A stretch of DNA of 64,000 bases. Origin: Avena insularis (taxonomy: Eukaryota > Streptophyta > Magnoliopsida > Poales > Poaceae). The notes beneath the pieces were generated by a model, which saw only the letters and a program-made list of their open reading frames with translations, was not told the origin of the DNA and did not search any database. The DNA lies in NCBI GenBank assembly GCA_023614405.1, contig CM042684.1, positions 468,295,650 to 468,359,649 on the forward strand, given 5' to 3'. Within the stretch, counting starts at the first letter, position 1. Each line of letters opens with the position of its first letter. Below, piece after piece: positions 11,223 through 23,016 of this stretch. Made by a program: the position numbers and the translations under genes.

Positions 11223-12434
11223 TCAGAGTGTCCACTTTAGTTGTAGGATCAGTTCTAATAGTCTTCTCAAAGGTTTTAGCAACCCACTTTGCATTTCATA
11301 TACAACCTTATCCACAAGTGAACATGTATGCTCCAAATTTAGTTTCCTTAAGCACACATTTCTCCTCATGGCTTTAGAACCTGTCATGTAAAAAGGGCAC
11401 TTCTCCTCTGTGCACTTGGATATGATGCTATCCTTGTTGTTCCCGTGCAAATAGTGATTCCTAAGATGTGATATGTGAAGCTGCTACAAGGCTCTCCTAA
11501 ACTCATACAAACATAGCTACTCTTTAGGATGGTCCATGTTCTCATTGTACCATATCCTTGGAGCTCTCTTCTTGTCCCTGCTCTTAACTCCCTTTGGCAC
11601 CTCAAAGTTGAGTGGCTCAAAGTGATCATAATCATTTGAGCACATATCTCCATATTTTTTACAGTCATCATTAGATGATGGCAAATAATCAGAAATGTAC
11701 TCAACTTCATCTTCACAATAATATCTTGTGGTTGGCCCTAGATTTTTGGGTCTCTTCTGTTTCTTCTCTGACTCAATCATGCAGTCACTGTCTTTATCTG
11801 TGTCATTATCTAACAAATAGAACAAATCTACATCTGAATCATCAGCTCTCTTCCTCTTCATGTCAATTATCATTTGAGTCAGCTCAAGATTTTATTCTTA
11901 CGCCTCTTCAGCACTATTTCACCCACTCTCCCAACTGTTAGCTTCATCTTATGAATCTATGATTGGATGCACTGGAATACTGCTCTGTTGCGGAGCACAT
12001 ACTCCTCCCATATCTCTACACAAATCGCTTATCTTTCTGCAACTTCTTCACATAACCTGAAGCTACACTCTATCGAATCTCAAATATGACTCCTTGCACA
12101 TCAACTGAGTATACAACTGGCTCTCCTACATCAGATATTTATTTGAGCTATTCTTCACCATTTTTTCTTTTGATGCATGGCCTTAGACCACCTTTCCCCT
12201 TAATTACTATGATTGAAACACACTTCTTTTACTCATATTTCTTAACCATTGCCTTCACCTTTCTATTTTAATCTATCAGTTCCATCCCGACCCTCCCTAT
12301 GCCCTTCTCTTTAGCATAACACATGCTATCAGTAAGCCCATAACCCTCTGTCTCAATTAGAGCTAGCAAGTTCATGAAAGTTATGTCTGATTCACTAAGA
12401 TTTCTGATCAAATTATCTTCTCCATCTAAGTTGA
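11223..12434 (-). pseudogene. MULE transposase, N-terminal remnant
   Basis: Minus-strand fragments look like the N-terminal part of MuDR-family transposases. Segment 12434-12268 holds a region with SDITFMNLLALIETEGYG, like the N-terminal fold before the DNA-binding part. Segment 11873-11517 is a charged acidic linker (DDSDVDLFYLLDNDTDKDSD). Segment 11450-11223 holds the Cys/His part with CTEEKCPFYM followed by LRKLNLEHTC, the C-x4-C...H-x-C pattern of the Mutator DNA-binding domain. A stop codon breaks the frame near 11516 and others lie between 12268 and 11873. The catalytic DDE part is not found downstream. The Copia insertion removed continuity with the start. This is a dead fragment. Confidence 0.7.
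12430..12434. repeat. Copia A target duplication GTTGA, left
   Basis: GTTGA immediately before the 5' LTR is identical to 21149-21153. Confidence 0.85.
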
Positions 12435-14309
12435 TGTTGGAGATATGCCCAAGAGGCAATAATAAAGTGGTTATTAACATATCTTCATATTTATGATAAA
12501 TGTTTACATACCATGCTTAACCGGAAACATTAATACTTGTGTGATTTGTAAACTAAAATAAGAGTCCCTAGTAAAGCCTCTTGTTAAACTAGCTTGTTGG
12601 TTAATATATGATCATGGTTTCCTGATCATGAACATAGAGATGTTATTAACAACAGGGTCATATCATTAGGAGAATGATGTGATGGACATACTCCTATAGA
12701 TAAGCGTAGCATAAAGATCAAGTCATTTCAATAGTTTAATTGCTATATGCTTTCTGATACATAGTAACCTAATTCCTTCGACCATGAGATCATGCATATC
12801 ACCTTTACCGGATGGATGCTTTGATGTCATCAAACACCACACCGTAACAGGGTGGCTATAAAAGTGGCATTGAGTGTTCGGAAAGTATTGGTTGAAACAC
12901 ATGGATCAAGAGTGGGATTTGTCCATCCATATGACGGATAGATATACTCTGGGCCCTCTCGGTGAAATGTCATCCAATTAGCTTGCAAGCATGTGACTGG
13001 CTCACAAGGGATCACATATCACGGGAACAAGAAAAGAGTACTTATCGGTAACGAGGTTGAACTAGGTATGCAGAGATACCGACGATCATAACCTCGGATA
13101 AGTAAACTATCGTGAGACAAAGGGAAATTGGTATCGTATGTAAGTGGTTCATTCGATCGCAAAGTAATCGTAGAAATATGTGGGAGCCATATGAATTTCC
13201 AGATTCCTCTATTGGTTATTGTTCGGAGAAGTGTCTCGATCATGTCCGCATAATTCACGAACCGTAGGGAGACACACTTAAGGATTCGACGTTGTTTTGA
13301 GTAGTTATGGTATTATGAGAAAGAGACCGAATATTGTTCGGAGTCTCGGATGGGATCCGGGATATCACGAGGTGATCCGGAATGGTCCGGAGAATAAGAT
13401 TCATATAAGGAAAGTTCCGTTTCGGAGTTGGGGAATGGTTCCGGTGTTTTCATCGAACATTCTAGAAGGTCCCGAATGTCCCAAGACCGGAGGGGGAAGG
13501 GTACATGAATGTGTCATTGTAAGTTGGAATGATTGCATCATGTACTAAGTGTTCTCGCTGTCCAAAATAAAGGGTTTATTTAAATCCTAAATTGAAAAGT
13601 CAAACGGCTAGTTTGAAAGTCAAACGGCAAGTTTTGGAAAGTGGAAAGAGGAGGAGAAGTGGAACCGAGTTGGGAGGATTCCTCCTCCCAAGCCGCCCAC
13701 CTCAAGGCCGAGTTGGGGAGGGACTCCTCCCCTTGGCCGCCAGCCCTCCCACCTATATAAGGGCAGGGCTCCCTCCTAGCACACACAAGTTTCCACCTCT
13801 AGATCTCCGGTTTAGAGCCGTTTTGGTTTAGAGCTTCTAATTGCTTTAGCCAGCGGTTTAGAGCCTTCTAATTGATTTAGAGCCTTCTAATTGGTGCGTC
13901 TAATTACTAGACCCCGAATAGCCTCTCATAAGCTCCACCATACTGCACCGCTTAAGGTGAAGCCTCATGATCTCCTCTACTTCCTGTACCACGCCAGTTG
14001 CCGGAATCACGAGGAGAGTGCTACAACCTCCGCTCGCTGGAACAAGGAGAGGAAGGTCTTCGTCGAAATCGAACGTGTGACCGATCGCGGAGCGCTGCCG
14101 AACGTGGCGCCGAAGGATCGCTCACGCGATCTTGAGATCGGAAAGAGTACGACTATATCACCCACGAGAATCTGCTCTCGTTAACCGCTTTGGAATCTTC
14201 AAGGGTGAGTTCCTCTATCGACTCGTTGCTACAATCTAGTAGATAGATCTTGGCTTGTTTGTTTGTATGCGATAGAAAATTTTTGTTTTCCATGCTGCGA
14301 ACCCCTACA
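12435..14309 (+). repeat. Copia A 5' LTR
   Basis: 1,875 bp, starting TGTTGGAGATATGCCC and ending GAACCCCTACA. A TATA box, CTATATAAG, lies at about 13753-13761. The sequence just before the 3' end (TTTTGTTTTCCATGCTGCGAACC) is the family signature. The LTR differs from the 3' LTR by scattered substitutions and small indels, many in G or C runs, for example near 13660-13760 versus 20480-20600. Confidence 0.92.
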
Positions 14310-17300
14310 GTGGTATCAGAGCCGTGTCTATATGTAGATCTATTGCACGAGTAGAACACAATGGTCATTGTGGGCGTTGATGCTTTTATTGTCGATTACT
14401 TCTTGTGTACTTTGCATCTTGCGGTATGTTGGGATGAAGCGGCCCGGGCTAACCTTACATGACATCGTTCATGAGACTTGCTCCACGCTTGACATGCAAC
14501 TTGTATTGCATAAGTGGCTTTGCGGGTGCCTGTTTCTCCTAGCATAGTTAAGATCCAATTTACAACGGATAATCAACAATGCTAGTATCAATGTTGTGGT
14601 TCTTGTTCGTAAGTTAGAACGACACTTATTGAAAGCCCCAAACCACGTAAAATATGCAAAGAAAGTAGACGCGTCTAACTTTGTTTTGCGGTGGGTGTGA
14701 TGATGTGATATGGCCATGATTGTGATTATATTTGATGTATGCAATGTTCCTTATTGTAAGTTGGCAACCCGTGAGCCATATGGTTGTCTTTAATTTCGTT
14801 AAGACCTGCGTGTCTATTCAAAATAGTTGTAATAGTTGAAGCTGGTGGACAACCATGAAGAAGCGCCATTGACCTTGATGCTATGCCGGTGATGATGGAG
14901 ATCATGTTCGTGCTTGAAGATGGAGATCGGAAGCACAAAGAAGAAAGGCCATATCATATCACATATTATGAATTGCATGTGATGTTAATCCTTTATGCAT
15001 CTTGTATTGCTTAGTAGACGCGGTAGCATTATAAGATGATCCTCATGCACATAAATTTCAAGTTCTAAAGTGTTCACCCTTAGTATGCACCGCTACAAAG
15101 CTTGTCGCTCAAGCACCACGTGATGATCGGGTGTCTTTGATTCCGGGTGAATACAACATAAGCAAGCCAGATTTGCTTATGCGGTAGCTAAGGTTTGATC
15201 TTGACGAGCCTAGCATGTACGTACATGGCCTCGTGAACACGGATTACCGAAAGGTAGAGCATGAGTCATATAGTAGATATGATGAACATGTTGATTGTTC
15301 GCCATTGAAACTATATCAACTCTCGTGATGATCGGTTTTGATGTGGTGGATTTGGTTCATGTGATCACTAAAACAATGTGAGGGATATTGTTTTGAGGGA
15401 GTTCACCTAGATTAATTTAATTATTAATTAGAACTCAATTTATCATAAACTAAATCAAAGTGAATTTGCATAGTTGTTGTAGTCATTGGCATCCGCTACC
15501 ACCTTGCGCTTAGTTATAATTGAGATGATAGAACTATAGAATTCTGGTTAGTTACTTTACTTAACTGGTATCGTATTGTTTTGAAGTGTTAATCTAAAGT
15601 TTAAAGTCCTATTGCAAACTTTCAAGAAGTTCCGTTACTCCATGAAGTTTAATAATTGGTATTAAAACAAGAGTGACAATTCCAAAGTGTTAGTATATGA
15701 GTATCATGTTTGTCTCCATGATTCTTGATATTCAAAAGATTATCTTAATATCAAGGTTATCTAGGATCTGAAAGAGTTGTTTCAGAAACCATGATGTGTG
15801 GAAGATATTGTGATATCTGAAACGAAGTTTTGGTTACAACATGATAGAGTATAATATGGCAAAGTCATGTTCTCATGTTTGATGAGAATTTGCAAAAGGT
15901 TGGAGACACTAGTTGTCCTAATCTTCCAAAAGGTTTTGGAGAGCAACATTATACTCGATTACAAGCTAAAGTAGTTAGATCATGGATAAATCCATGATGA
16001 GGGTGAATATTTGATGTAAGTAAAATGTTTACTACACCAAGAGATTACTAAAGAAAGGAATTTTAAAGAAACACCAAATATTTGATAAAGGTGATCTACT
16101 TCAAAGTGCAAGTCCAAAGACATTGGTATTTAACTATACACGCTTTGGACTATGTGTCATATGTATGACTCCACTATTGATGTTGATAGATTCTTTCAAA
16201 TGTAAAAGGAAATACTGAAAGAGAATCTCATAAATATATGGCAGAAAAGAAAAGACTAGAATTGTTCAGTTTAAGTATATAGATGATATACATGTTATGG
16301 CTATATTCTTTGCTTATTAAACAATGTGGTTCTTAAGTATTTGATACTGAATTTGTTGGTATGAATCGTCATACGAAACAACACAATTCATGAACTACAA
16401 TGGCCTAAGTAACTAGCAAAAGAATATGTGATGATGTTTATCGAGAACAAATAAAGGGTTATTGTGTTGCTCGTTAAACATCAACGCTTGCCTTCAAGAT
16501 TTGTTTTATCAGGTATTATGAGAACAAAAGGGTTGTTCAAATAATTGCCGTAATCCATAAAAGATGGATGATTCACAAATCTCGTTGGAGAAATCACATC
16601 CATAAAACTAGTGCTAAAATTGTCGAAAGACGTATTGATTGAAAGATCACTTAGGAAGTGACATCGCCGTTTAAATTATATTGGAAAGAAAACATGAAGA
16701 AACTCCATGTGGATGGAATTTTGGAGTCTTTTGATTTTGATCAAATGACGTTTGTGAAACTTTCCTAGAGATAATTAAAACTTCGTTCATAGGCCAAAAG
16801 GGAATGAATGACTAGCTTATTGGAACTTGTGCATATTGTTGTACGAACTCCATTATGTGTAGTCAAGAGCGATGGATTTCAACTTCATATGCTTTATCCG
16901 AAAATTTGAGTGAATATATGAATATTTACTTAATAAGGATGAAGTATGAAATATTTGAAAAGTTCAAAGATTTCAAGATGAAGTGCAAAATCATTGTAAC
17001 AAGAATATAAATAGTTTATGATAAGATCATAAAGGAAGATATTTGAGTTACATGTTTAGCATAATACCTAAGATTTAAGGAATCGGTCCGTGGATTTGCA
17101 TTTCCCGAAACACCATAAGAGTATGGAGCGTTCGAGATATGTAATTGAACCTTGTTTGACATGGTAAGATCGAAGGTATAATTCATAAAACTGCTATTAT
17201 ATTTTAAAGATTAAAAGCTTTAGAGACTACCGTTTTCCACTAAAAGAGCTCCATCATAATCCGCTGAAATGACACCATATAAGGTTATGGTTTGGGATAA

Positions 17301-19274
17301 AACCCAAGTAGTCCTTTCTTAAACATTGGTATGCTATGCATAAGAAAGATGTTTGCAACCAAAGTCGGATAAACCTGTCTTTGTATTACTGTTAAGTATT
17401 CCTCCATAAACACCGGAGACAAAAGTGTTTGTCGCTTAGAACGTCAAGTTTCTTTGAGAAGGAATTTTTCGTGAAAAGTTAAGTGGGGGGACAATAGAAC
17501 TTTGATAAGGTTAAAAGAACCTTAGCTATATGTGCAAAGTTGCAGCAACCGAAAAGTGTTCCGGAGGCAAGAATAATGCTCATGGCTCACGTGCCTCAAA
17601 GGTTGTGGTCACGAGGTCTAAGTTTCTATTGAAACAAGTAGGTATGAACAATCAAATACCAAGATTTGAGGGTTGAATCATTATTTGAGGATAATGAACC
17701 TACTACATGCAAAGAAGCGATGATGGGCCCTGACTCCGTCAAATGGCTTGAAGCCATATAATCCGTGATAGTTCCATACACGAAATCAAGTTTTGAACTT
17801 GAAGGACCCTCGAAAAGGTGTAAGACCTTGCGCTTGTGTTTGGATCTATAAAGAAGTAGACATGGATGTTTCACATCTATGAAAGAGTCGACATGTTGGG
17901 AAAGAGTTCACAACAATGTTCAAAGGTTGTATATGACAAGATTTGATCTTTCATAGCGATTTTTAGTCTAGACGGATTAATGTAGCAACCACTACATATA
18001 ATTTGTTATGTGGTAGTAGAATAAACAAAACAAGTTCTTCTAATAGAATGGTTACCTAGGACGGTGCATGACACGGTCCAAAGGGTTTTGTTAATTCAAA
18101 GGATGCTAAAAGCATATGCAAACTTCAATGGTTGAAGTAAGCATAGCGGAGTTGGAATCTTCACTATGATGAAACTGTTAAAAGAGTTTAATTTCATCGG
18201 AGACAATGAAGATGCTTGCATTTGCAAGAAATTAAGTGGAGCGCTAAGACATGTTTCTAATACATTATGTGGAAGACATATTGTTGATTGGAAATAATGT
18301 ATCTTTTATTAACACATATTAAGAATTTCATCCCGATGAAAGACTTAGGCAAAACCCAAATATTTGGCATCAATAGACGCTAATATGGTTGTGCCGTATA
18401 AGTACATAGACGAGATATTGAATGAATTCAATATAGAAACTACAAGAAATGTTCTTGTTGCACGTAAAGGATTGAAAGAGTTCAATGTTGATGATATATT
18501 CAAGTGTATTGGCACTTGGTAAGTGAAACAAAGATTCAAGTATAGATTGATACTTGATGTATGAAATCACAAAGAGTATTTATATCAATCATCTTTGTGA
18601 TATGTACAAATCCAGATATGTCCTATGCTATAAATATTATGAGCATATACCGTAATGATTCATAAGATGATCATTGGACGATAGTAAGGATATTCTTATG
18701 ATCTTTTGGAAGAACTAAGAGTATATTATTTGTAGAAGTGACAAATAGATGGTTAGTTCATTGTAAAAGTACTACATTGATACTAGTTTTGTCACAAAGT
18801 ACAAATTTAGTTTATCTCAATCTAAACTAAGGGTGGCACAATATAATGGAAAGTGAGTTCCATAATGGATTTGGATGAGTTCCAAAGTTAAGACATTGTG
18901 ATGTATACTTCAACAAAAGGCTAAGTATATGACTGCTATTATAGCAGCAAAAGAGGGCATTTGTGTCAAGTAGTTTGTTATCAAACTAGGTGTAGTTCAG
19001 CGGATAATACTATAAAGATATATTGTGCGACAATATTATCAACATGTTTTAACCCCAAAGAACTAAAGGTCACACCGAAGACCAAATCATACAAAGCCAT
19101 CTCATTAGAGAATGAGTGATGCGAGAGACACAAAGACATGCAATTACACACGGACTGGAAGTGTCGATCCGAGATCAACCACTAGCAATCGTGTACATAC
19201 AACACCGGAAAGCCATAGGTGTTGAATACACAAAGGTTTGAAACTAGATTATTGACTCTAGTGCAAGTGGGAGA
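14310..19274 (+). pseudogene. Decayed Copia A gag-pol interior
   Basis: No ORF here exceeds about 100 codons in a meaningful frame. Short islands remain readable: ATTGTGTTGCTCG near 16460, the integrase segment near 16860-16990 (CTTACTTAATAAGGATGAAGT in place of the usual FTDDLSRYGY coding), RT pieces near 18180-18360 (LLIG, then MKDLGK), and RNase H near 18910-18990. The same lesions are shared with copies C and D, so much of the decay came before the copies spread. Confidence 0.8.
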
Positions 19275-21148
19275 TCTGGAGATATGCCCAAGAGGCAATA
19301 ATAAAGTGGTTATTAACATATCTTAATATTTATGATAAAAGTTTACAAACCATGCTATAATTGTATTAAGCGGAAACATAAATACATGTTTGATTTGAAA
19401 ACTAAAATAAGAGTCACTAGTAAAGCCTCTTTTTAAACTAGCTTGTTGGTCAATATATGATCATGGTTTCCGATCATGAACATAGAGATGTTATTAACAA
19501 CATGGTAATATCATTATGAGAATGATGTGATGGACATACTCCTATAGATAAGAGTAGCATAAAGATCAAGTCATTTCAATAGTTCAATTGCTATATGCTT
19601 TCTGATACATAGTAACCTAATTCCTTCGACCATGAGATCATGCATATCACCTTTACCGGATGGATGCTTTGATGTCATCAAACACCACACCGTAACAGGG
19701 TGGCTATAAAAGTGGCATTGAGTGTTCGGAAAGTATTGGTTGAAACACATGGATCAAGAGGGATTTGTCCATCCATATGACTTGATAGATATACTGGGCC
19801 CTCTCGGTGAAATGTCATCCAATTAGCTTGCAAGCATGTGACCTGCTCACAAGGGATCACATATCACGGAACGAGAAAAGAGTACTTATCGAACGAGGTT
19901 GAACTAGGTATGCAGAGATACCGACGATCATAACCTCGGATAAGTAAACTATCGTGAGACAAAGGGAAATTGGTATCGTATGTAAGTGGTTCATTCGATC
20001 GCAAAGTAATCGTAGAAATATGTGGGAGCCATATGAATTTCCAGATTCCTCTATTGGTTATTGTTCGGAGAAGTGTCTCGATCATGTCCGCATAATTCAC
20101 GAACCGTAGGGAGACACACTTAAGGATTCGACGTTGTTTTGAGTAGTTATGGTATTATGAGAAAGAGACCGAATATTGTTCAGAGTCTCGGATGGGATCC
20201 GGGATATCACGAGGTGATCCGGAATGGTCCGGAGAATAAGATTCATATAAGGAAAGTTCCGTTTCGGAGTTGGGGAATGGTTCCGGTGTTTTCATCGGGA
20301 ACATTCTAGAAGGTCCCGGAATGTCCGGCACTCCGGAGGGGGAAGGGTACATGAATGTGTCATTGTAAGTTGGAATGATTGCATCATGTACTAAGTGTTC
20401 TCGCTGTCCAAAATAAAGGGTTTATTTAAATCCTAAATTGAAAAGTCAAACGGCAAGTTTTGGAAAGTGGAAAGAGGAGGAGTGGAACCGAGTTGGGGAG
20501 GGATTCCTCCCCAAGCCGCCCCACCTCAAGGCCGAGTTGGGGAGGGACTCCACTCCTCCTTGGCCGGCCAGCCCCTCCCACCTATATAAGGAGGGGCAGG
20601 GCTCCCTCCTAGCACACACAAGTTTCCACCTCTAGATCTCCGGTTTAGAGCCGTTTTGGTTTAGAGCTTCTAATTGCTTTAGCCAGCGGTTTAGAGCCTT
20701 CTAATTGATTTAGAGCCTTCTAATTGGTGCGTCTAATTACTAGACCACTAATAGTCTCTCTCATAAGCTCCACCATACTCGCACCGGCTTAAGGGGAAGC
20801 TCATGATCTCCCTCTACTTCCAGACCACGCCAGTCTGCCGGAATCACGAGGAGAGTGCTACAACCTCCGCTGCCTGGAACAAGGAGAGGAAGGTCTTCGT
20901 CGAACCGAACGTGTGACCGACTGCGGGAGCGCTGCCGGAACGTGGCGCTGGAAGGATCGTCTACGCGATCTTGAGATCGGAAAGAGTACGACTACATCAC
21001 CCACGAGAATCTGCTCTCGTTAACCGCTTTGGAATCTTCAAGGGTGAGTTCCTCTATCGACTCGTTGCTACAATCTAGTAGATAGATCTTGGCTTGTTTG
21101 TTTGTATGCGATAGAAATTTTTTGTTTTCCATGCTGCGAACCCCTACA
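19275..21148 (+). repeat. Copia A 3' LTR
   Basis: Starts TCTGGAGATATGCCC, a slightly damaged terminus compared with TGTTGGAGATATG of the 5' LTR. Ends GAACCCCTACA at 21148, followed by the GTTGA duplication. TATA box near 20583-20590. About 1,874 bp. Confidence 0.92.
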
Positions 21149-21153
21149 GTTGA
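21149..21153. repeat. Copia A target duplication GTTGA, right
   Basis: Identical to 12430-12434. MULE sequence resumes directly after it. Confidence 0.85.
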
Positions 21154-21647
21154 AACTAATCTCCCACGATTCACCATCCATGCTACAATGATTAAAGACT
21201 ATAGTTCTCAGTAATCCTCTGCCTAACTCTGAATCTAGAACAAGTAACTACAAAAATGCAAATGCAGAAACAGGGGATAGGGAATAGTGAAGAGGGGAGA
21301 GGGGAGAGGGGAGAGAGATGGATGACTTACTCCACGCCACCGGGAGGAGGTCCAATGCTGGATGTCAGTCGGCCTGACCTTCCACACGTCAGCCACCGCC
21401 GGCGTGGCCACCGGGTACAACGATGTGCGTGCAGGCAGGTTGGAGCTTCCGCTGACCTCCACGTCTTCCACGCCCACGTCCCCTTTCTCGGTGATGCCAC
21501 CAAAGTCGTCACCGCTTCCGCTATTGGCACGCCAGTTCTCTCCACCGCCGCCACCGCGAACACAGCCAACGGGATCCGGAGCCTCTAGGGGTGTGAGGGA
21601 GCGAGCGCGGGAGGGGAAGTGAATCTGGCTCGACGGTTCCGACCATG

Positions 21648-21906
21648 TTAGGGTTAGGACACGAGGCCAGCTGACTGCGGGGCCCACACACCGTTAACGG
21701 CTGTCCGTGATGGCCGTCTATCACTTGCCACGTCATCCTTGACAATGTGTCCCACTGTTAGTTTCGTCATTAGCTCCCACCAAATCGACCATCAGTGGAC
21801 ATTGCAAGCCACGAACTCGATGTACACGGATTTTTGCGAATCGGTCGAAAGTTCGTGGATTTTTGAACTTCTCGCAATGATTGTCGCGGTTTTTTACAAT
21901 TAACCC
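21648..21906. repeat. MULE right terminal inverted repeat
   Basis: Inverse partner of 9662-9913. It ends CAATTAACCC at 21906, right before the ATGGCATGC target duplication. Confidence 0.85.
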
Positions 21907-21915
21907 ATGGCATGC
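21907..21915. repeat. MULE 9-bp target duplication, right copy
   Basis: ATGGCATGC. It pairs with 9653-9661. Confidence 0.75.
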
Positions 21916-23016
21916 AGAACCGCCATGTAACGTTGTTGGATGTGTGTGACGTAACAAGAACGTTTTGTCTCGCTGGATCTTTAATGCATGGGCCATGCGT
22001 AACCACGCATCAATTAGTATGTCCATTCATGGCGTGTAACCATCGAATGGGTGAAGCAGTCTTCATTAAACTACGTACATGTGGTTCATCGCGTTCTAGC
22101 ATCGATCACGTCTCTCATACTTCTCCAGTGCCAGTGATGTCTCTCTCAGGGACCACGACGGAAGCAGCCATCTTTGCCTTTTGTTAGGCCACGGCGGCAG
22201 AGTATGCTGTAGACCGAGTAAAACTTTGCCGTGACCATGACATGATGCACATTGAATTGTTTCAGAAACCTGAAGACTACATGATGCAATTCGAGGAGTG
22301 GCATAATAAAGACTAGTGAACTTGTTTTTGCGAGCCAAAATATAAAGACTGAACTGAACTCCCGTTGGCATGTACTCCCTCCTTTTGGAGAACAAGACAT
22401 AGATATTTAGTCGAAAGCTAATGTTTACTAAGTTTAGTAGAGCATATCCAGCTTAAAGGAGAGCGAAGAAGGGTTGGTGATGATGACAATTTAACAATGT
22501 CACAGAGCTTTCTAACAAAAAACATCGACCCCAGCAGATTACACCCCGGATGACAAATTTGGTGTTAAAAGAGAGCTAAATATGGTCAGGGTTAACTGGA
22601 TCTGGTCCGTACTGCTAGATGAGCAGAAAAGTGTACTAACTTTTCGTCTGAAAATGCATGGTCAGCGCATATAGATTGCTTGTTGGTAGACTTGCAATTT
22701 GGTAACCTGGTTGGATGGATCATCATCACAAATTGCCTACAAACTCTTACCTCCAAAGTTCAAAATTAACGGGCAATTCACATGAAATTCTGTTAAAAAA
22801 AACTGTGAATTTCCGCATCCAGTTTTATGTGGGCTATATATATATGTGCTCTGTTCCTTTTACATGCGTCGAGCTCCGCAGATCCTCCTCCGATCCAGTC
22901 AGGAAACTAACCAAAACAAAAGAAAAAATCTCTCTAAGGAAGAAAAAACAAACAAGAAGATGTTACATCACCTAAGCTATAGATATTTTTTTCTTATTCA
23001 TTTGATCATGTGGCAG
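21916..23016. other. Spacer between MULE and transporter gene 3' end
   Basis: About 1.1 kb without a recognised gene. It includes the 3' untranslated side of the minus-strand transporter gene (roughly 22,800-23,016). A lone TACTCCCTCC at about 22374 has no partner, so I do not call a MITE. The rest shows nothing I can identify. Confidence 0.5.

Larger units (their letters stand above)
12435..21148 (+). mobile_element. Copia retrotransposon copy A, full length, defective
   Basis: The whole element is present: 5' LTR 12435-14309, primer site TGGTATCAGAGCC (14311-14323) matching initiator-Met tRNA, a ~5-kb interior, the purine-rich AGTGGGAGAT before the 3' LTR, and 3' LTR 19275-21148. The target duplication GTTGA is perfect. 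The interior shows relics of integrase (~16840-17060), reverse transcriptase (~17280-18400) and RNase H (~18890-19130) in order, but all frames are riddled with stops. The RT active-site YVDD reads YVED at 18266-18277. It therefore cannot make its own enzymes. Inserted in the MULE. Confidence 0.92.
9662..21906 (-). mobile_element. Mutator-like element (MULE), split by a Copia insertion
   Basis: Long terminal inverted repeats open with GAGTTAATTGCAAAAAAC on the left; on the right the reverse complement opens GGGTTAATTGTAAAAAAC. A 9-bp target duplication flanks the element. The MULE proper is about 3.5 kb: 9662-12434 plus 21154-21906. The rest is a Copia element that landed in it. Remnants of a MuDR-type transposase lie on the minus strand in the left arm. 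The right arm (21154-21650) holds no recognised coding sequence. The element is dead as it stands. The insertion order is clear: MULE first, Copia second. Confidence 0.85.

Noticed and set aside
22374..22420. TACTCCCTCC resembling a Stowaway end
   Set aside because: No inverse GGAGGGAGTA partner within a reasonable distance, and the following sequence does not fold back.
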